Assembly: GCA_964036275.1 (NCBI GenBank)
Contig: OZ038434.1
Span: 33,181,779 to 33,245,778 of the forward strand
Reading direction: 5' to 3'
DNA from: Litoditis marina
Taxonomy: Eukaryota; Nematoda; Chromadorea; Rhabditida; Rhabditidae
DNA length: 64,000 nt
Shown here: positions 22,200 through 33,767 of the stretch, one piece after another
How the letters are laid out: every line of letters starts with the position of its first letter
How positions within the stretch are numbered: position 1 is the first letter of the stretch
Position numbers and translations under genes: made by a program
The notes under the pieces: model-generated
The model's database searches: none
Told to the model about the DNA's origin: nothing
Seen by the model: the letters and a program-made list of their open reading frames with translations, nothing else

Positions 22200-22560
22200 C
22201 GGAACGCGCTCTGTTAATTACAAATTCGCGTTTGGTCGAAACTGTATTGCAACAAATCTAGAGATATCGTCGCCATTTTCCACATAAAGACAGCAGAAGG
22301 TTCAATTGATTGAGCGATGCGGGGCGAGCGGTCGTTGATTATTTACCAGCAGTCGAAAGAGTGTGTAGATCAATGATACGCAGACTGGCTGACCCCTCGC
22401 CAAGCTCCGCCCCTTACAAATTGATGGTACGGTGTCCACAACGGTTTGACAAATCCTATATAGTGTGCCCCGAAGAGACGTCAGACGACGAGAGGGAAAA
22501 TCAATATATATGACAGCCACTATGTATAAACAGTAATTTACTGTTTTGCAACGACACTTG
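22200..22560. repeat. Composite dispersed repeat, second copy
   Basis: Matches the 6945-7105 region in inverted orientation at both ends, with about 200 extra bases in the middle. The open frames in it (22302-22520) have no recognisable domain. Confidence 0.5.
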
Positions 22561-22657
22561 TTCTGAGTAAACTATAACGTGGGATTGAGATCAAGCTACA
22601 ACTGTGAATCAGTCACTCTCTATGGAGTCTACGTGCCAAAAAAAAAACACTGAAGAC

Positions 22658-22817
22658 CTCAGACAATTCCCAGCCAATTGGCCAGCCACTTTTTTATTGG
22701 CTATGCGAGAGAGTGTACAGGTCAGAGAGACCCAGATGTCTGCGGCCTCATTGACCTGCACACTCTCTCGCTTTTGTAGCTGGCCAATCGAAAAAAATTG
22801 GCGCCAATCGTTCTGAG
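22658..22817. repeat. 160-bp palindromic MITE-like element
   Basis: Starts CTCAGACAATTCCCAGCCAA and ends CCAATCGTTCTGAG, with GCGAGAGAGTGTRCAGGTCA inside as inverted arms. An almost identical 160-bp copy lies inverted at 25169-25328; diverged copies are at about 7316-7510, 38135-38510 (split, in OGG1 introns) and 58915-59075. Confidence 0.8.
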
Positions 22818-25168
22818 ACCACCCTGCTCGAGCAAATCCACGTAAAATGACGAGATTCGTATAATTTTATGATTTATGTCCACTCATTAGATATATGACC
22901 AATTTGCATGCAAATTTCATGCATGACAATTCACACAATGGTTATATATAGGTTTTGTTCCTAGAAAACATGTACGTAGACTCAATATTACTGTAAAAAC
23001 GTCAGAAGCCGCGTAAACAAAGGTGGCGCGGGCGGGACTCGAACCAACGCCGTGCGCAAATCTCTGAGATGTATTTAGTTTCCAAGAAAAGTTGCAAGAC
23101 TTTGTGAGAAAGACGTAAAACTACCAATGTATTCGTAGAACTACCTACGTTTTGCGAAGAGCGTGGAGTTTTCCAACTTCATCAGAAAGAGTATAGACTC
23201 CTCACAGTTTTCTACAACTACGTCGCTAAACGGCGTAAAAAACGACAAAAACTTGGATACAAAATTGAAAACGAACACTGCCCTTAGCTGCACTTTGTGT
23301 TCATGTTCTGGGAGGTACAACGTTTATAACTGAATTTCTCTCGTCAAGTACCACTCAGAAGTAAATTGAGAGTACTCTTACACGCTTAGAGTTTGTTAGA
23401 CCACTGGATCGAGTCTAAGTCGGGAAGTTCGGTTTGAGAACACATGCAAAAAATGATTATCGATCGAAAAACTTCAACTTGAACGAATCGATAGCTTGAT
23501 TTTCCGTGGTGCGTTGCGCAAAACTGGTGCCTTCTAGAGGATTCGAATCCGTGGACTTTCAATCGAGAGACGGTTGGGATAGCCCCTACACTACACCAAA
23601 TCATCGAAATTTCGCCAACTCTGAACACAGCGAAAACTGAGGGACACAGTAAGATGTTTCACTAGAATTGGCAATTAGTATGAGTCGACAAGGGAAAAAG
23701 CGGGGTGAGAGCTGCTTATTCACATTTATCAAAATCTCGGGGGAAGTTATGATTCGTGGGAAAAAATTGAGGGCTCTGAGTTTTGATTGAAAAACTGGCT
23801 TTATTCATTCCCAGGTGGTTGACATGGGTAAAAACCATACATTAACTAATTCTATGATTAATTGCAATTTTACAAAACAGCAGATGCGTTGAATATGAAT
23901 GACTAATACCACATGAGAGTTTGGGGGTGAAATATACTAGAAGTAAATTGAATCGTCACGTAAAGTTGGCATTCTAATGAGGCATCGTGCACTTGGTCAT
24001 TGCACGTTTCTGAGTTCTGCTGTGTTCAACACGTGACTATGCAATTGACTAACAGTATAGTGCATGTGTGAAGATACGCAGCTGTGCGAGAAACGCCGAG
24101 GAATACTTCTGCACGTGGGCTTAGAGCACAAAACTATACCTTTAGTCAATAGAACAGTCACGTGAAACATGTTAAACACGGCAGAACTAAGAAACGTGTA
24201 ATGACAAAGTGCACGATTCCCCATGAGAATGCTAACTTAACGTGACTGTTCAATTTACTTCTAGTACAGTGATCAGTGACTCCCTATTCGTACCTACAAA
24301 GTACATACATTATTGTGTAACTACGTGTAAATTGTGTATTCGTATGCGACTTCCAGAGTTTTTAGATTATTTTAGAACAGCATCATAATTTTATAATTCT
24401 AACAACCAGAAGACCAACTCAGACTTGTAGTTTTATCTGTTGTACACCCGCAGAAAAGACATGCAGAGCTTGCTCAATCAAACACATAGAGTGATTTTGC
24501 TGAACGGCAAATGTAAATGATTCTTACAGCCGGTTACTACTTAATACTCAGTTTATTGAAAGAAAAGTCTAAAAAAAACTATAATTTCTCACTTACACTC
24601 AAACTCTAATTTACAGTGAAGTGATGAACACTGCAAAACTATGATACACAGTATATCATTGATACTGCTTGAGGTATGATCTCTTGCTTATATCTAGCAA
24701 GAGGCGGGCCATATTTAGCAAAAAGTGACGTGAAAACATTCACGTCTGAAGTACACCACGCATTTTTTTATTTTGTCTACTTATGTAATATGTATCATCC
24801 AAAATCATACCCCTATGTGCTCTAATAGACCTATTCATCAAAACAAGTACAAGGCTCGAAAGATTACGTTTACTTAAACGTGAATCAAAATTTCTATTTT
24901 GAATGAAAAGCGCTGAGTCAGATCATGCAACCCCCAGGGGTACACTTTTTGAAAATGTCAAAACTTTGTTAAGAGGCTTCAGAAGTCCTATATTTGTACT
25001 TAAATCTCGCGTCATACTGAGAAAACTGCTCAAATTCGAGTCATTGAAGCCAAAAGTTGAAACACATGAACTGTTCAAAGATTAAAGTAAGGTGTTTTGT
25101 TTCTTAGACTCAGGGGTAACCAATACAGTCTGATCTGCGCGCACCAAACTACAACAACTTAAAAAATA

Positions 25169-25328
25169 CTCAGAACGATTGGCGCCAATTTTCTTCGATT
25201 GGCCAGCTACAAAAGCGAGAGAGTGTGCAGGTCAATGAGGCCGCAGACATCTGCGTCTCTCTGACCTGCACACTCTCTCGCTCAGCCAATAAAAAAGTGG
25301 CTGGCCAATTGGCTGGGAATTGTCTGAG
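25169..25328. repeat. 160-bp palindromic MITE-like element
   Basis: Inverted copy of the element at 22658-22817, same length, CTCAGA... to ...TCTGAG ends. Confidence 0.8.
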
Positions 25329-27739
25329 TAACCGCCACTAATTTGATAATTTGACTCGCAAAACGTCAAATGATAGTATAATATAGTTATGCACTACATT
25401 TCAAAAACATCATTCGAAGCAAAACTCCACAATTCGAAACGTGAATTTACTAAAGTATCAAGTCTAGAACACAAATAAGACGAGGAGATGCTAAATGTGA
25501 GAAATCTGAGGTTCAGCCCTCCTTACGCTTAGTACATAATTACCGGTTCACTTTATAATAACAGCATTGGACTCGTGAGAGTACGTAGCCTGTGTTGAAA
25601 GAGGTAGTGACGTACATTTATAATCTTGATCAATATACCAAATTGGAGTTTTAAGTTTGGAGTTTCATGAAAAAATCCTCTTTCTTCATTAAAAATAACC
25701 TTTTTATGCTCTACGCTGCACTAACCCTAACGTTTGTGAAACCCGCTCTTATACTAGAAGTAAAATGAGTATACTCCGTTTCACCAATCGATGACTTTCT
25801 ACAGTAATCTTTTGAATATTCAAGGCTGTTTATCTATTAAACAGACGAACTTTTAGATTCACTGTTTTCTTGGCTCGTGGAGAACAAAATCACAAAGTTT
25901 GAACTATTTTCCATCTTGAAGATATCAAAAATTTGCTTGAAAGATTTGCAAGCTTACTTTAGAGGGCTATTGTCGCGTGAAACAGACTATAGTCACGTAG
26001 AGTGAGCATTTTAATGAGGCATCGTGCATAAACGTATCTGGTTCTGCTGTGTTTAACAAGTTTCACGTGACTGTGCAATTGACTAGTAGATAGAAGTACA
26101 TAAACCGTGAAAACCAGAAATATTAACAACTTTTACACGGCTGAACACAAAACCGATAATATTACACAGAAGAAAGAATGGTTACAGTATGAACTAACCG
26201 TGGAACGACCGTTGTGTGAACTGATTTCTCAGAGCGCTCACCGCTCTTATATACCCTTCCTATTCCCGAAATGTAATAACGCTGATTGCAATCGCAATAA
26301 TTTTTTTTATCTTTTCATTTGACTAAGTAGGGGAAAAACTTGGCAATCAAGGAGATTTTCCGATTTGTACGAGTGTATTCGAACCAATATTTGAGATATT
26401 TCATATTGTAATTTGTCTGAGTAGGCAAAAAAGCTTGTAATCTGGAAGATTTGCTAGAGTGTGTACGTTCATTCCAACAAGGATATCTTTTTCGTTCACC
26501 AATTTGAGTGATTGTCCATTGGCGCCCCCTTATGATATTTGAATTGAATTTTTGGATTTGACATCATTTGAAAAGACTACAAAGATTTAGGCAGTGACCA
26601 AATCGTTGTAGTTTGGACAACAATTTTCTCAAACTACAAACACATTGCTAGAGGGAACCTACTATGACAGATCTCATGGGACTTAGCCGTGGAAAATCTG
26701 GTACCAAGTCTTGCGGTAACGAACTTCGGACCAAGTACCCCCCTAAGTCCCATATTCCAAAAACGGAACTTTTTACTCTTTTATTCAAAATTCAATTTTA
26801 TCAACTCAAACCCGCAGTTTTGCCGCATTGAAGACTCAAAAACTGGCACGTGGCATTGATTCTTCGAGCCAGGTGTGAGCCAATAAGCCACGCCCCCTTA
26901 TGTCCCCCTCTAAGTACCCCAGGTTCTGTCTGAGTATAGGCTTGCTTTGAAAAGAGCTGACCCTAAACTGTGCAGGAATATCCCGTCAACTGTATCGCAT
27001 CCTGCGTCTCGCGTTTCGCACACTATTTCGCGAGAATCTTGGTAAGAGTAGAGAAATAGCGCACGTTTGAGGATACGCAGGTTGTCACGAGTTATTCGGG
27101 ATTTTCCTGCGAACGGCCTCCCGATCCACTGATGATGTTTGAGTTCGTTGATTTGTTTGGAGCTAGGCTACGTGCGCAGAAATATCCCGGTCTTCCCATC
27201 TTAACCTGCGTCTCATCAAACTAACGCTATTTCTCTACTCTCATATTCGGGACACAAGTGTCGCGAAATAGTACGCAAACCAAGAGACGCAGAATGCGAT
27301 CAAGATGTATTCATTTCTTCATTCATTGCAAAACGAGGTGCGCTAAACGAAAAAAAACAAGACATAAAAATACAAGAAATACAATACGCCCAAACAATCA
27401 CAGAAAGATATATCTGTGAGTAAAGATCCCGGGATGTTATTGCACACGTACTAGGGTTGTTAAAAATAAAACTCGAACTCGAAAAACTTCAAAATTTTCA
27501 ACTCCATTAACAACCCTAACACGTACTCACACAGCGTAACAAACCGATGAAAGAAATGAGCTCAACTTGACCAATGATGGGCGCAATAATCAGGCGCGGT
27601 ATACTGTTAGTCATTACGCAGTCAAGTGAACCATGTTAAACACAGCAGAATTCAGGAACTTGCAATGACCGAGTGCACGATGCCTCATTATAATATTCAC
27701 TTTACAAAACTTCTGGTATAGCAAACCTTCGTAAACATC

Positions 27740-28235
27740 ATGAGACACCTCATAAGACATATCTACGAACTTTTCATGAGATTCTAGTGATTGCTATGCT
27801 AGAACACTGGCGGCGTAGCAATCTCTCAAAAATCTCATGAGATACCTCATGAGCTATCAGCATGAGCTTCTCATGAGATTCCATTGATTTCCATGCTATA
27901 ACATTGAGAGTTCACGTATTGCTCATGAAGTATCTCATGAGAAACTCATGTGAACTTCTCATGAGATTGGAGGAATTGCTACGCCGCCTGGAGGTTCACG
28001 AGATGCTCATAGGATTCTCACGAGAAACTCATATGAACTCCTCATGAAATTGGATGGATGCCACAAGCCTCGTAAACTTCGTGAAAGCACCTTATGAACA
28101 ATACCTCATCAATTTCTGATGACATTCTACTGCGATGCTACAACACTAAAAGTTTGCAGGTGGTGGTTCATGAGCTTCCCATGAATATCTTATGCGAAAG
28201 ATCGAATATCAAAGACCATTTGAACTTCTCATGCC
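27740..28235. repeat. CATGAG-rich degenerate tandem tract
   Basis: CTCATGAG, TCATGAGATT and CATGAGCTTCTCATGAGATT recur dozens of times with irregular spacing, including short palindromes such as CTCATGAG. It looks like an old tandem array built from a palindromic octamer. Confidence 0.75.
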
Positions 28236-28236
28236 T

Positions 28237-28476
28237 ATATAGTTCCGGTCATTCCCACTGAGACTTGGCAGCGTGCCAATGAACATTCAACGCAATTTTT
28301 CACTACTTTAGAGTTTTTCAAACAACTGCAAATCTTTGTTAGTGGTTGTCCAGTCTTATAAGAACACGTGAACAAAAAATTTCTTCAGAACATTTACGTC
28401 TACTCTAAGAAATAGTCATCCGAAAATTTTGGCACGATGCCAATGGGTCTCAGTGGGAATGAAACGAACTATACCG
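28237..28476. repeat. MITE-like element with TATAGTTCC ends
   Basis: Left end TATAGTTCCGGTCATTCCCA, then CTGAGACTTGGCA; right end TGGGTCTCAGTGGGAATGAA, then ACGAACTATA, the inverted copy. A second member of similar length is at about 63565-63806. Confidence 0.75.
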
Positions 28477-28750
28477 CGCCTGCTAAAATTCGAGGACAAC
28501 TTCCTATGTTTAAGTCCAATATCAGCTCAAAATTAACAATTCCATTGAACTTTGCGACAAAGTCTGATGTATGATTTTACAATTCCACATCATTTAGAAT
28601 TATGATAAACACCTAAATCTCTTGTAATGTCTAAAATCTTTCGACGCCCCTGCAAACTCCAATTCGATGAGAGCTCAAGTGGATCAGAAAACTATATTTC
28701 ACCCACGGATTATAGTTCATCCAACATTTAATTTTTACGTGAGCTCTGAG

Positions 28751-28919
28751 CACGTATGCTAGAAGATCCCGGCACCTTCATCCCATCCTGCGTCTCCTCA
28801 AACACACCCTATTTCTCTGCTCTTACATCCCGCCGGGATGTAAGAGACAAGAAATAGTGAGGCAAAGCGAGAGACGCAGGATGGGATGAAGGTGCCGGGA
28901 TCTGCTAGCATACGTACTC
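28751..28919. repeat. Palindromic MITE, CWG-flanked
   Basis: Near-perfect palindrome starting AGCACGTATGCTAGAAGATC and ending CTAGCATACGTACT, with CTG on both sides. Other copies: 21309-21496, and degenerate ones at about 17790-17943, 20775-20905, 26980-27115, 27175-27455 and 31335-31485. Confidence 0.8.
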
Positions 28920-29523
28920 TGGGCGCCTACAGTAAGCAGTGAAACTTTCGAATGACTGTATTGTACCGATACAGTTAGTTTCTTTCACTTATAGCCATTT
29001 TGTTACCAAGTTGCAACGGATACAAAAATGAATAAGAGAATATCGATTTTTTTCCGAAACTTTTAACATTCAGAAAACTCTAATAAAAGTTTCAGATTCA
29101 TACTATAGGAGTCTACAAGGGAATGGCAAGAACTATACAGACGAAAACTGAAAGATTTTCCACGCCACAACTCAACCTTACTAGTTAGTAGTAGTAGTAG
29201 AAAAGCCTTGAAACACAGATTACGAGTTGATACTGTAGAAGTACTACGTATAAATGACCAGTACTATACACACGTGAAAACCAAAATATTTTCCACGTCA
29301 CTACCCAACCTACTAGTATGCTACTTTCGAGGTAAACTACTCATTACAAAATTATTCCGAAATCAACTTGACATCACTTTAATTGTACCTGCACTATTTC
29401 TGTGAAGTAACAAGGAACTTTGGTGTAATTTCACTAATTGTTCTATTTTCAAAATAGAAATAAGCCCCCGCGTTGGGGATTACTTCCTAACGGGGCACTT
29501 CACCTTGATTGAGTTTTTAATGC

Positions 29524-29647
29524 TTAAAGAAGGACGATTACGTGGACCAATCCCGTGTCAACGGTCCTTTAAACTGCAATTGAAAAATGTATGGCAGTTC
29601 AAAGGACTAAACTGTTGCGATTGGACCACACAATCGTCCTTCTTTAA
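29524..29647. repeat. Palindromic MITE with TTAA flanks
   Basis: TTAAAGAAGGACGATTACGT at the left and its complement ending CGTCCTTCTTTAA at the right. Other copies: 54299-54422, 61764-61889, and an interrupted one at 60963-61275. TTAA at both edges may be the target site. Confidence 0.8.
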
Positions 29648-30295
29648 AGAACACCCGAAAGCTTAAAAACGTGACTATACAAAGTCAGACAAATTCACGT
29701 GAAACACGTGACCCCATAATGTGTTGAGACGTTTTATCGTGGAAATTAGGACGTTTTACCGTAAAAGTATGGAGTCTACTTCCTCCGAAAATAATAATTC
29801 ACCTGACTACTTGAGGCTCAAAAAGAAACGAAGAACTTCAAAGAAACAGATTATGTGTGCACACATTTCGGAAACGTGAAAATCGCACACGTTTGTTTAG
29901 TTGAAGAATTTAGGCCCATACACAGTCACGTGAAACACGTGACTCGATCACGTGAAATTATAAAGTATAGAATTAGGAGGTGTTCCATTATTGTCCTCTG
30001 TCCATTATTGCGAATAACTGGTTGAAAAGCAACAAAAACATCAAAAAAGTATTACAAGCAGAAAGAACATAAGAACTCATCGGTTCAAAAGACTAATGCA
30101 CTACATATTTTTCCACTGTCCTACACTTCATAAACTCAAATTACTTTGAAATTGAAAAAATCTGAGGACCTCTTGAAAAATGGACAATGGCCGAAATGTC
30201 GAAAACAACTGAACCTATCCCTCCCACACACGTAAATGGAAGAGTGTGTTTTGGTATCTGGGAAGAGCAGAGAAGAGAAGGATGTGTTAGGAAAA

Positions 30296-30396
<101 letters not shown>

Positions 30397-32280
30397 CCAA
30401 TTCCACAAGGAACCCGGTATTTCGTTAACCCTCTCAGTTAACCATTAACCATTAACCGGGTTAAACCTTTTGTTAACCCATTTGTAACCGTACTTTACAG
30501 CGTGTTTTGGGGGAAATTTGGGGTTAACAAGTGGTTAACAAAGGGGTTAACCAGGTAACCCGGTTAATGGTTAACTGATAGGGTTACCGAAATACCGGGT
30601 TAAATAAAGAATTCGCCGAGAGGGAGAGAGAAAAAAGAAGACACAGCAAGAAAGGGAAGGAGAGAGAGAGACGCAGAGATCGAGAGAGTGACGAAAAAAG
30701 TTACGCACTACGTTCTGCCTTCTGTAATACTTTTTTTTCAAAAGAACGCATATAGTTGAACAAATGACAGTTTGTTATAGTTTGTTCCACCCACTTATAA
30801 CCCTCTACAGTAATCTGCTAACACTTCCAGGTCGAAGTTTACTATATTAGCGTATTCAGAACGCCTCAAAATGTTCATAGTGTCTTCTGCATGTTTACTA
30901 CTACTAACTCTGAAAATTTGAAACCAAAGTAATGACGTTTTCATTAGAAAACACCCCCTTGAATAATTGACGGATTACTGTAGGAGTACACCGATTCGTG
31001 AAACAGACTATAACTTATCTCTGCTGTAGTTTGATCTCGAGACGCCATAATTCACGAATCTCGACCGAAAAGCACCGGAATCCAACTATAAACACGACGA
31101 GGCAGAGTGGGTGACGTTTGAGCTCAAAGGCATTAAGCTACAACCAATAAAATCAGCAACAAGTTCAACGTGTCACAATGGGTAATTCATGAGAATAAAC
31201 TATCTTTGTAAAAGTTTGGAAAGAAACAACTCATACAGTTTTCACTAAGTGACATTCGCTCAATGTGTTTAAGCTTAATCGTCAACCACTCCGGGGCAGA
31301 GCAAAACACATCAAAAGCCGTATCAATAAACATTCCGTCCCTTCAATCCCAACCTGCGTCTCTTGAAAGACGCGCTATCTCTGGCTCTTCATGCTGCCGG
31401 GATACGAGTATCGGGAAATAGTGTGCAAAACGAAGAGACGCAGGATAGGATGAAGGATATTGGATGTTCTAGCATAAGTACATGGAAAGAGCCCACTCGT
31501 TGATCGTTGCTTTGTTGTTTTTCCACAACAATTCATTCCATGAAACTCGAGTTAAGTGCAGTAATTACCTTGAAATTACTGCCGGTTTCTCATTAAGAAC
31601 ATCAAGAGAAACAATTTCACGACAGTCATGAAATAGTTAATAATGTTGCCCTTTGAGAGGAGTTCGCGGGTTAAGAGGAAACTTTGAACTAAAGGTGAGA
31701 GTATAAAGTCACGTTGAAGGTGTGAAACACGAACCACGTGAAGTTCGAAAAACACACGAAAATACAAACACACATTTCAACACACGTGAAGATTTAAGTT
31801 GCAAAAAACACGTGAACTTATATTGTGTTTTCACTTTTTTGTTTACTACTAGACTCAAACTCCAACTATCTGCCCAAAGTTTTGTTTTTGAAGGAATACC
31901 AAGATTAATGATTTTCACATCGCCAGTCAAAGATACCGTAATCTTCCGGTTGAACACCGGGCACGTACTATATAAAACCTTGCGAAACACTGCAGCAAAA
32001 CTGATTTCTGTGAACCTCGTGCACCTACTTTATACCGTGCACTGACGTAAACGTTGGGATTAAAAGTCGCTTTTGAGGATCGGATTTGAATCAAAGCTTT
32101 TCCCGCCCAGATTACGGTGTTTCACTGGAGCACGTAAACAGCGTAGATGACATTTGCGTGGGATGACAGCATCATTTTCCAGATTATTTTGTCCGAAAAG
32201 TCGGGGATTTTGCAAAAACTCCCCCGCGATAGATGACTGCAGACTTCGGGCACGTCTGCACTGGGTGTATCAGGAAAATA

Positions 32281-32483
32281 CGCGCGTATAGTCGTCGCCA
32301 ACGGAAAGGTGGGAGGGTACTGTATATCTCACTTTTCGCTGTGTACGCACACATGTCTTCCATTTCAAAGCAGGCCCGCTATGCACTCTAATAGCGCAGC
32401 GCTTAGCGGCCTGCACGAAACTTTTGCTCGCAGGTTCGATTTCGGTGAGAGACAGAACTATATAAATATGGCACCCACTATAA
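32281..32483 (+). repeat. SINE-like repeat 2 with tRNA-like segment, copy A
   Basis: Shares about 200 bp with 35051-35252, from TATAGTCGTCGCCAACGGAA to GGCACCCACTATA. Contains an A-box-like TAATAGCGCAGCGCTTAGCG and a B-box-like GGTTCGATTTC, so it is tRNA-derived. No gene function is seen. Confidence 0.75.
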
Positions 32484-32635
32484 GCGAAATGTTGTGTTGT
32501 GTTTGTAGTTTGATCCAAAGAGTATTAATATTGCCATACCAAAAGTGTTCCGAGAACAAACTACAAATCGAACAAACGTGCAAACTTGGCAACAAACCCA
32601 CATACAAGTATTCACCAGAGGCGGTATGCATGAAC

Positions 32636-32760
32636 ATCCCTAGCCGGGATGTGATCCCGCCGGGATGTAACCCGGGCCCGTCCCGGGTTGGGATAATCGG
32701 TATGCACAGGCATCCCGGCCGGGTTGGGATATACCCCGGCGGGATGAGGTCGGGATGGGC
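32636..32760. repeat. GC-rich CCCGGGATG-type minisatellite
   Basis: A cluster of CCCGG, CGGGATG and GGGTTGGGAT words, several palindromic, strikingly GC-rich against an AT-rich background. No exon signals. Confidence 0.6.
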
Positions 32761-33727
32761 TGTTTTCATGTAAACAATACACTTTTGTTAGCCAGTAGGT
32801 GATCAAAAGAGTAGCATATGTAGTAGTTTTCGAATATGTAAAACAAATTTATAGTTTTGCATAGTATATGAATATGTAAAACAAATTCGTCGCAAGATTT
32901 TTGTACACTGAAAAAGCAGTCTCACTTCAGTTGACAATTCGAGATTGAAACTTAACATTGACCTATTCACACAATAAAGCCAAATTAGTGAAATATCACT
33001 ATGGACTTCTTTACCAAACAAAAATGATTAAGCTGCTCGTCGCAAAAGTATTTTCACAATGAACATTTCATCTTGAAACAATACCTCGAGACAACTCCCC
33101 CGTGACCTGATGATCTGTGTTGCTCACCCACTGAGATAATACAAAAATATCATTTTGTATTCCCTGAGGGGGATCTGAAAGGCTGTCCTTGAGGTTTTGT
33201 ATGCATAACAACTCGTAAATGTTGCATAATGTCTACGTATTTGTAGTTTTGGAAAGAGAGTGCCCTGAGGGGGTTAGAGGAAGCGTTTAGCTTCAACCTG
33301 AAAAAAATCGCAAAACCTGCATAAAAGATTCGCAAAATTTGAAGGGAAATCGCCAACATGACTCGAACTTTCCCGATTAATTTCATTGGCCCCGAAATTG
33401 TATGATTTTCTATTGTTTTTCTATTGAAATCTGAAAAAAAAACTATGAAAATAAGACTGCATTTTATCAACACCGCTAGACCAGTTTTCCTCAACGCAAG
33501 AACTTTTTTCATGAAAACATTCTTATTATTGAACAACTAATCGCAAACACACTTTTTTGCAAGAATAAATTTACGAAACGTATAGTGCAATCGTAGGCTC
33601 TGCTGTACTTTTGCTGTGTTTTTTCTATTTGCTCAAAAATGTTTCAACGCTGGCAATAAAACCTACGAACGCACACAAATGTTTTGAAGGCGCTAGTTAA
33701 AGAAAACGGTAAAATGACCGGTTTTCG

Positions 33728-33735
33728 TATAAATA
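33728..33735 (+). promoter_or_regulatory. TATA box of the secreted-protein gene
   Basis: TATAAATA lies 33-40 bp before the ATG at 33768, in a position that would give a very short 5' UTR. Motif and position only. Confidence 0.5.
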
Positions 33736-33767
33736 CGGAAAACTGAGGAATAATATCACATTCACAA

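Noticed and set aside
22302..22520. Overlapping open frames on both strands
   Set aside because: They lie in a dispersed repeat shared with 6945-7105; no domain and no splice evidence.
23525..23610. Second possible tRNA on the minus strand
   Set aside because: TTGGTGTAGTG and GGATTCGAATCC boxes are seen, but the box spacing and stems do not make a normal cloverleaf; treated as a tRNA-derived relic.
31709..32045. Overlapping open frames of 93-107 residues
   Set aside because: Both strands are open over the same stretch, rich in CACGTG and AAC words; no domain or gene structure.
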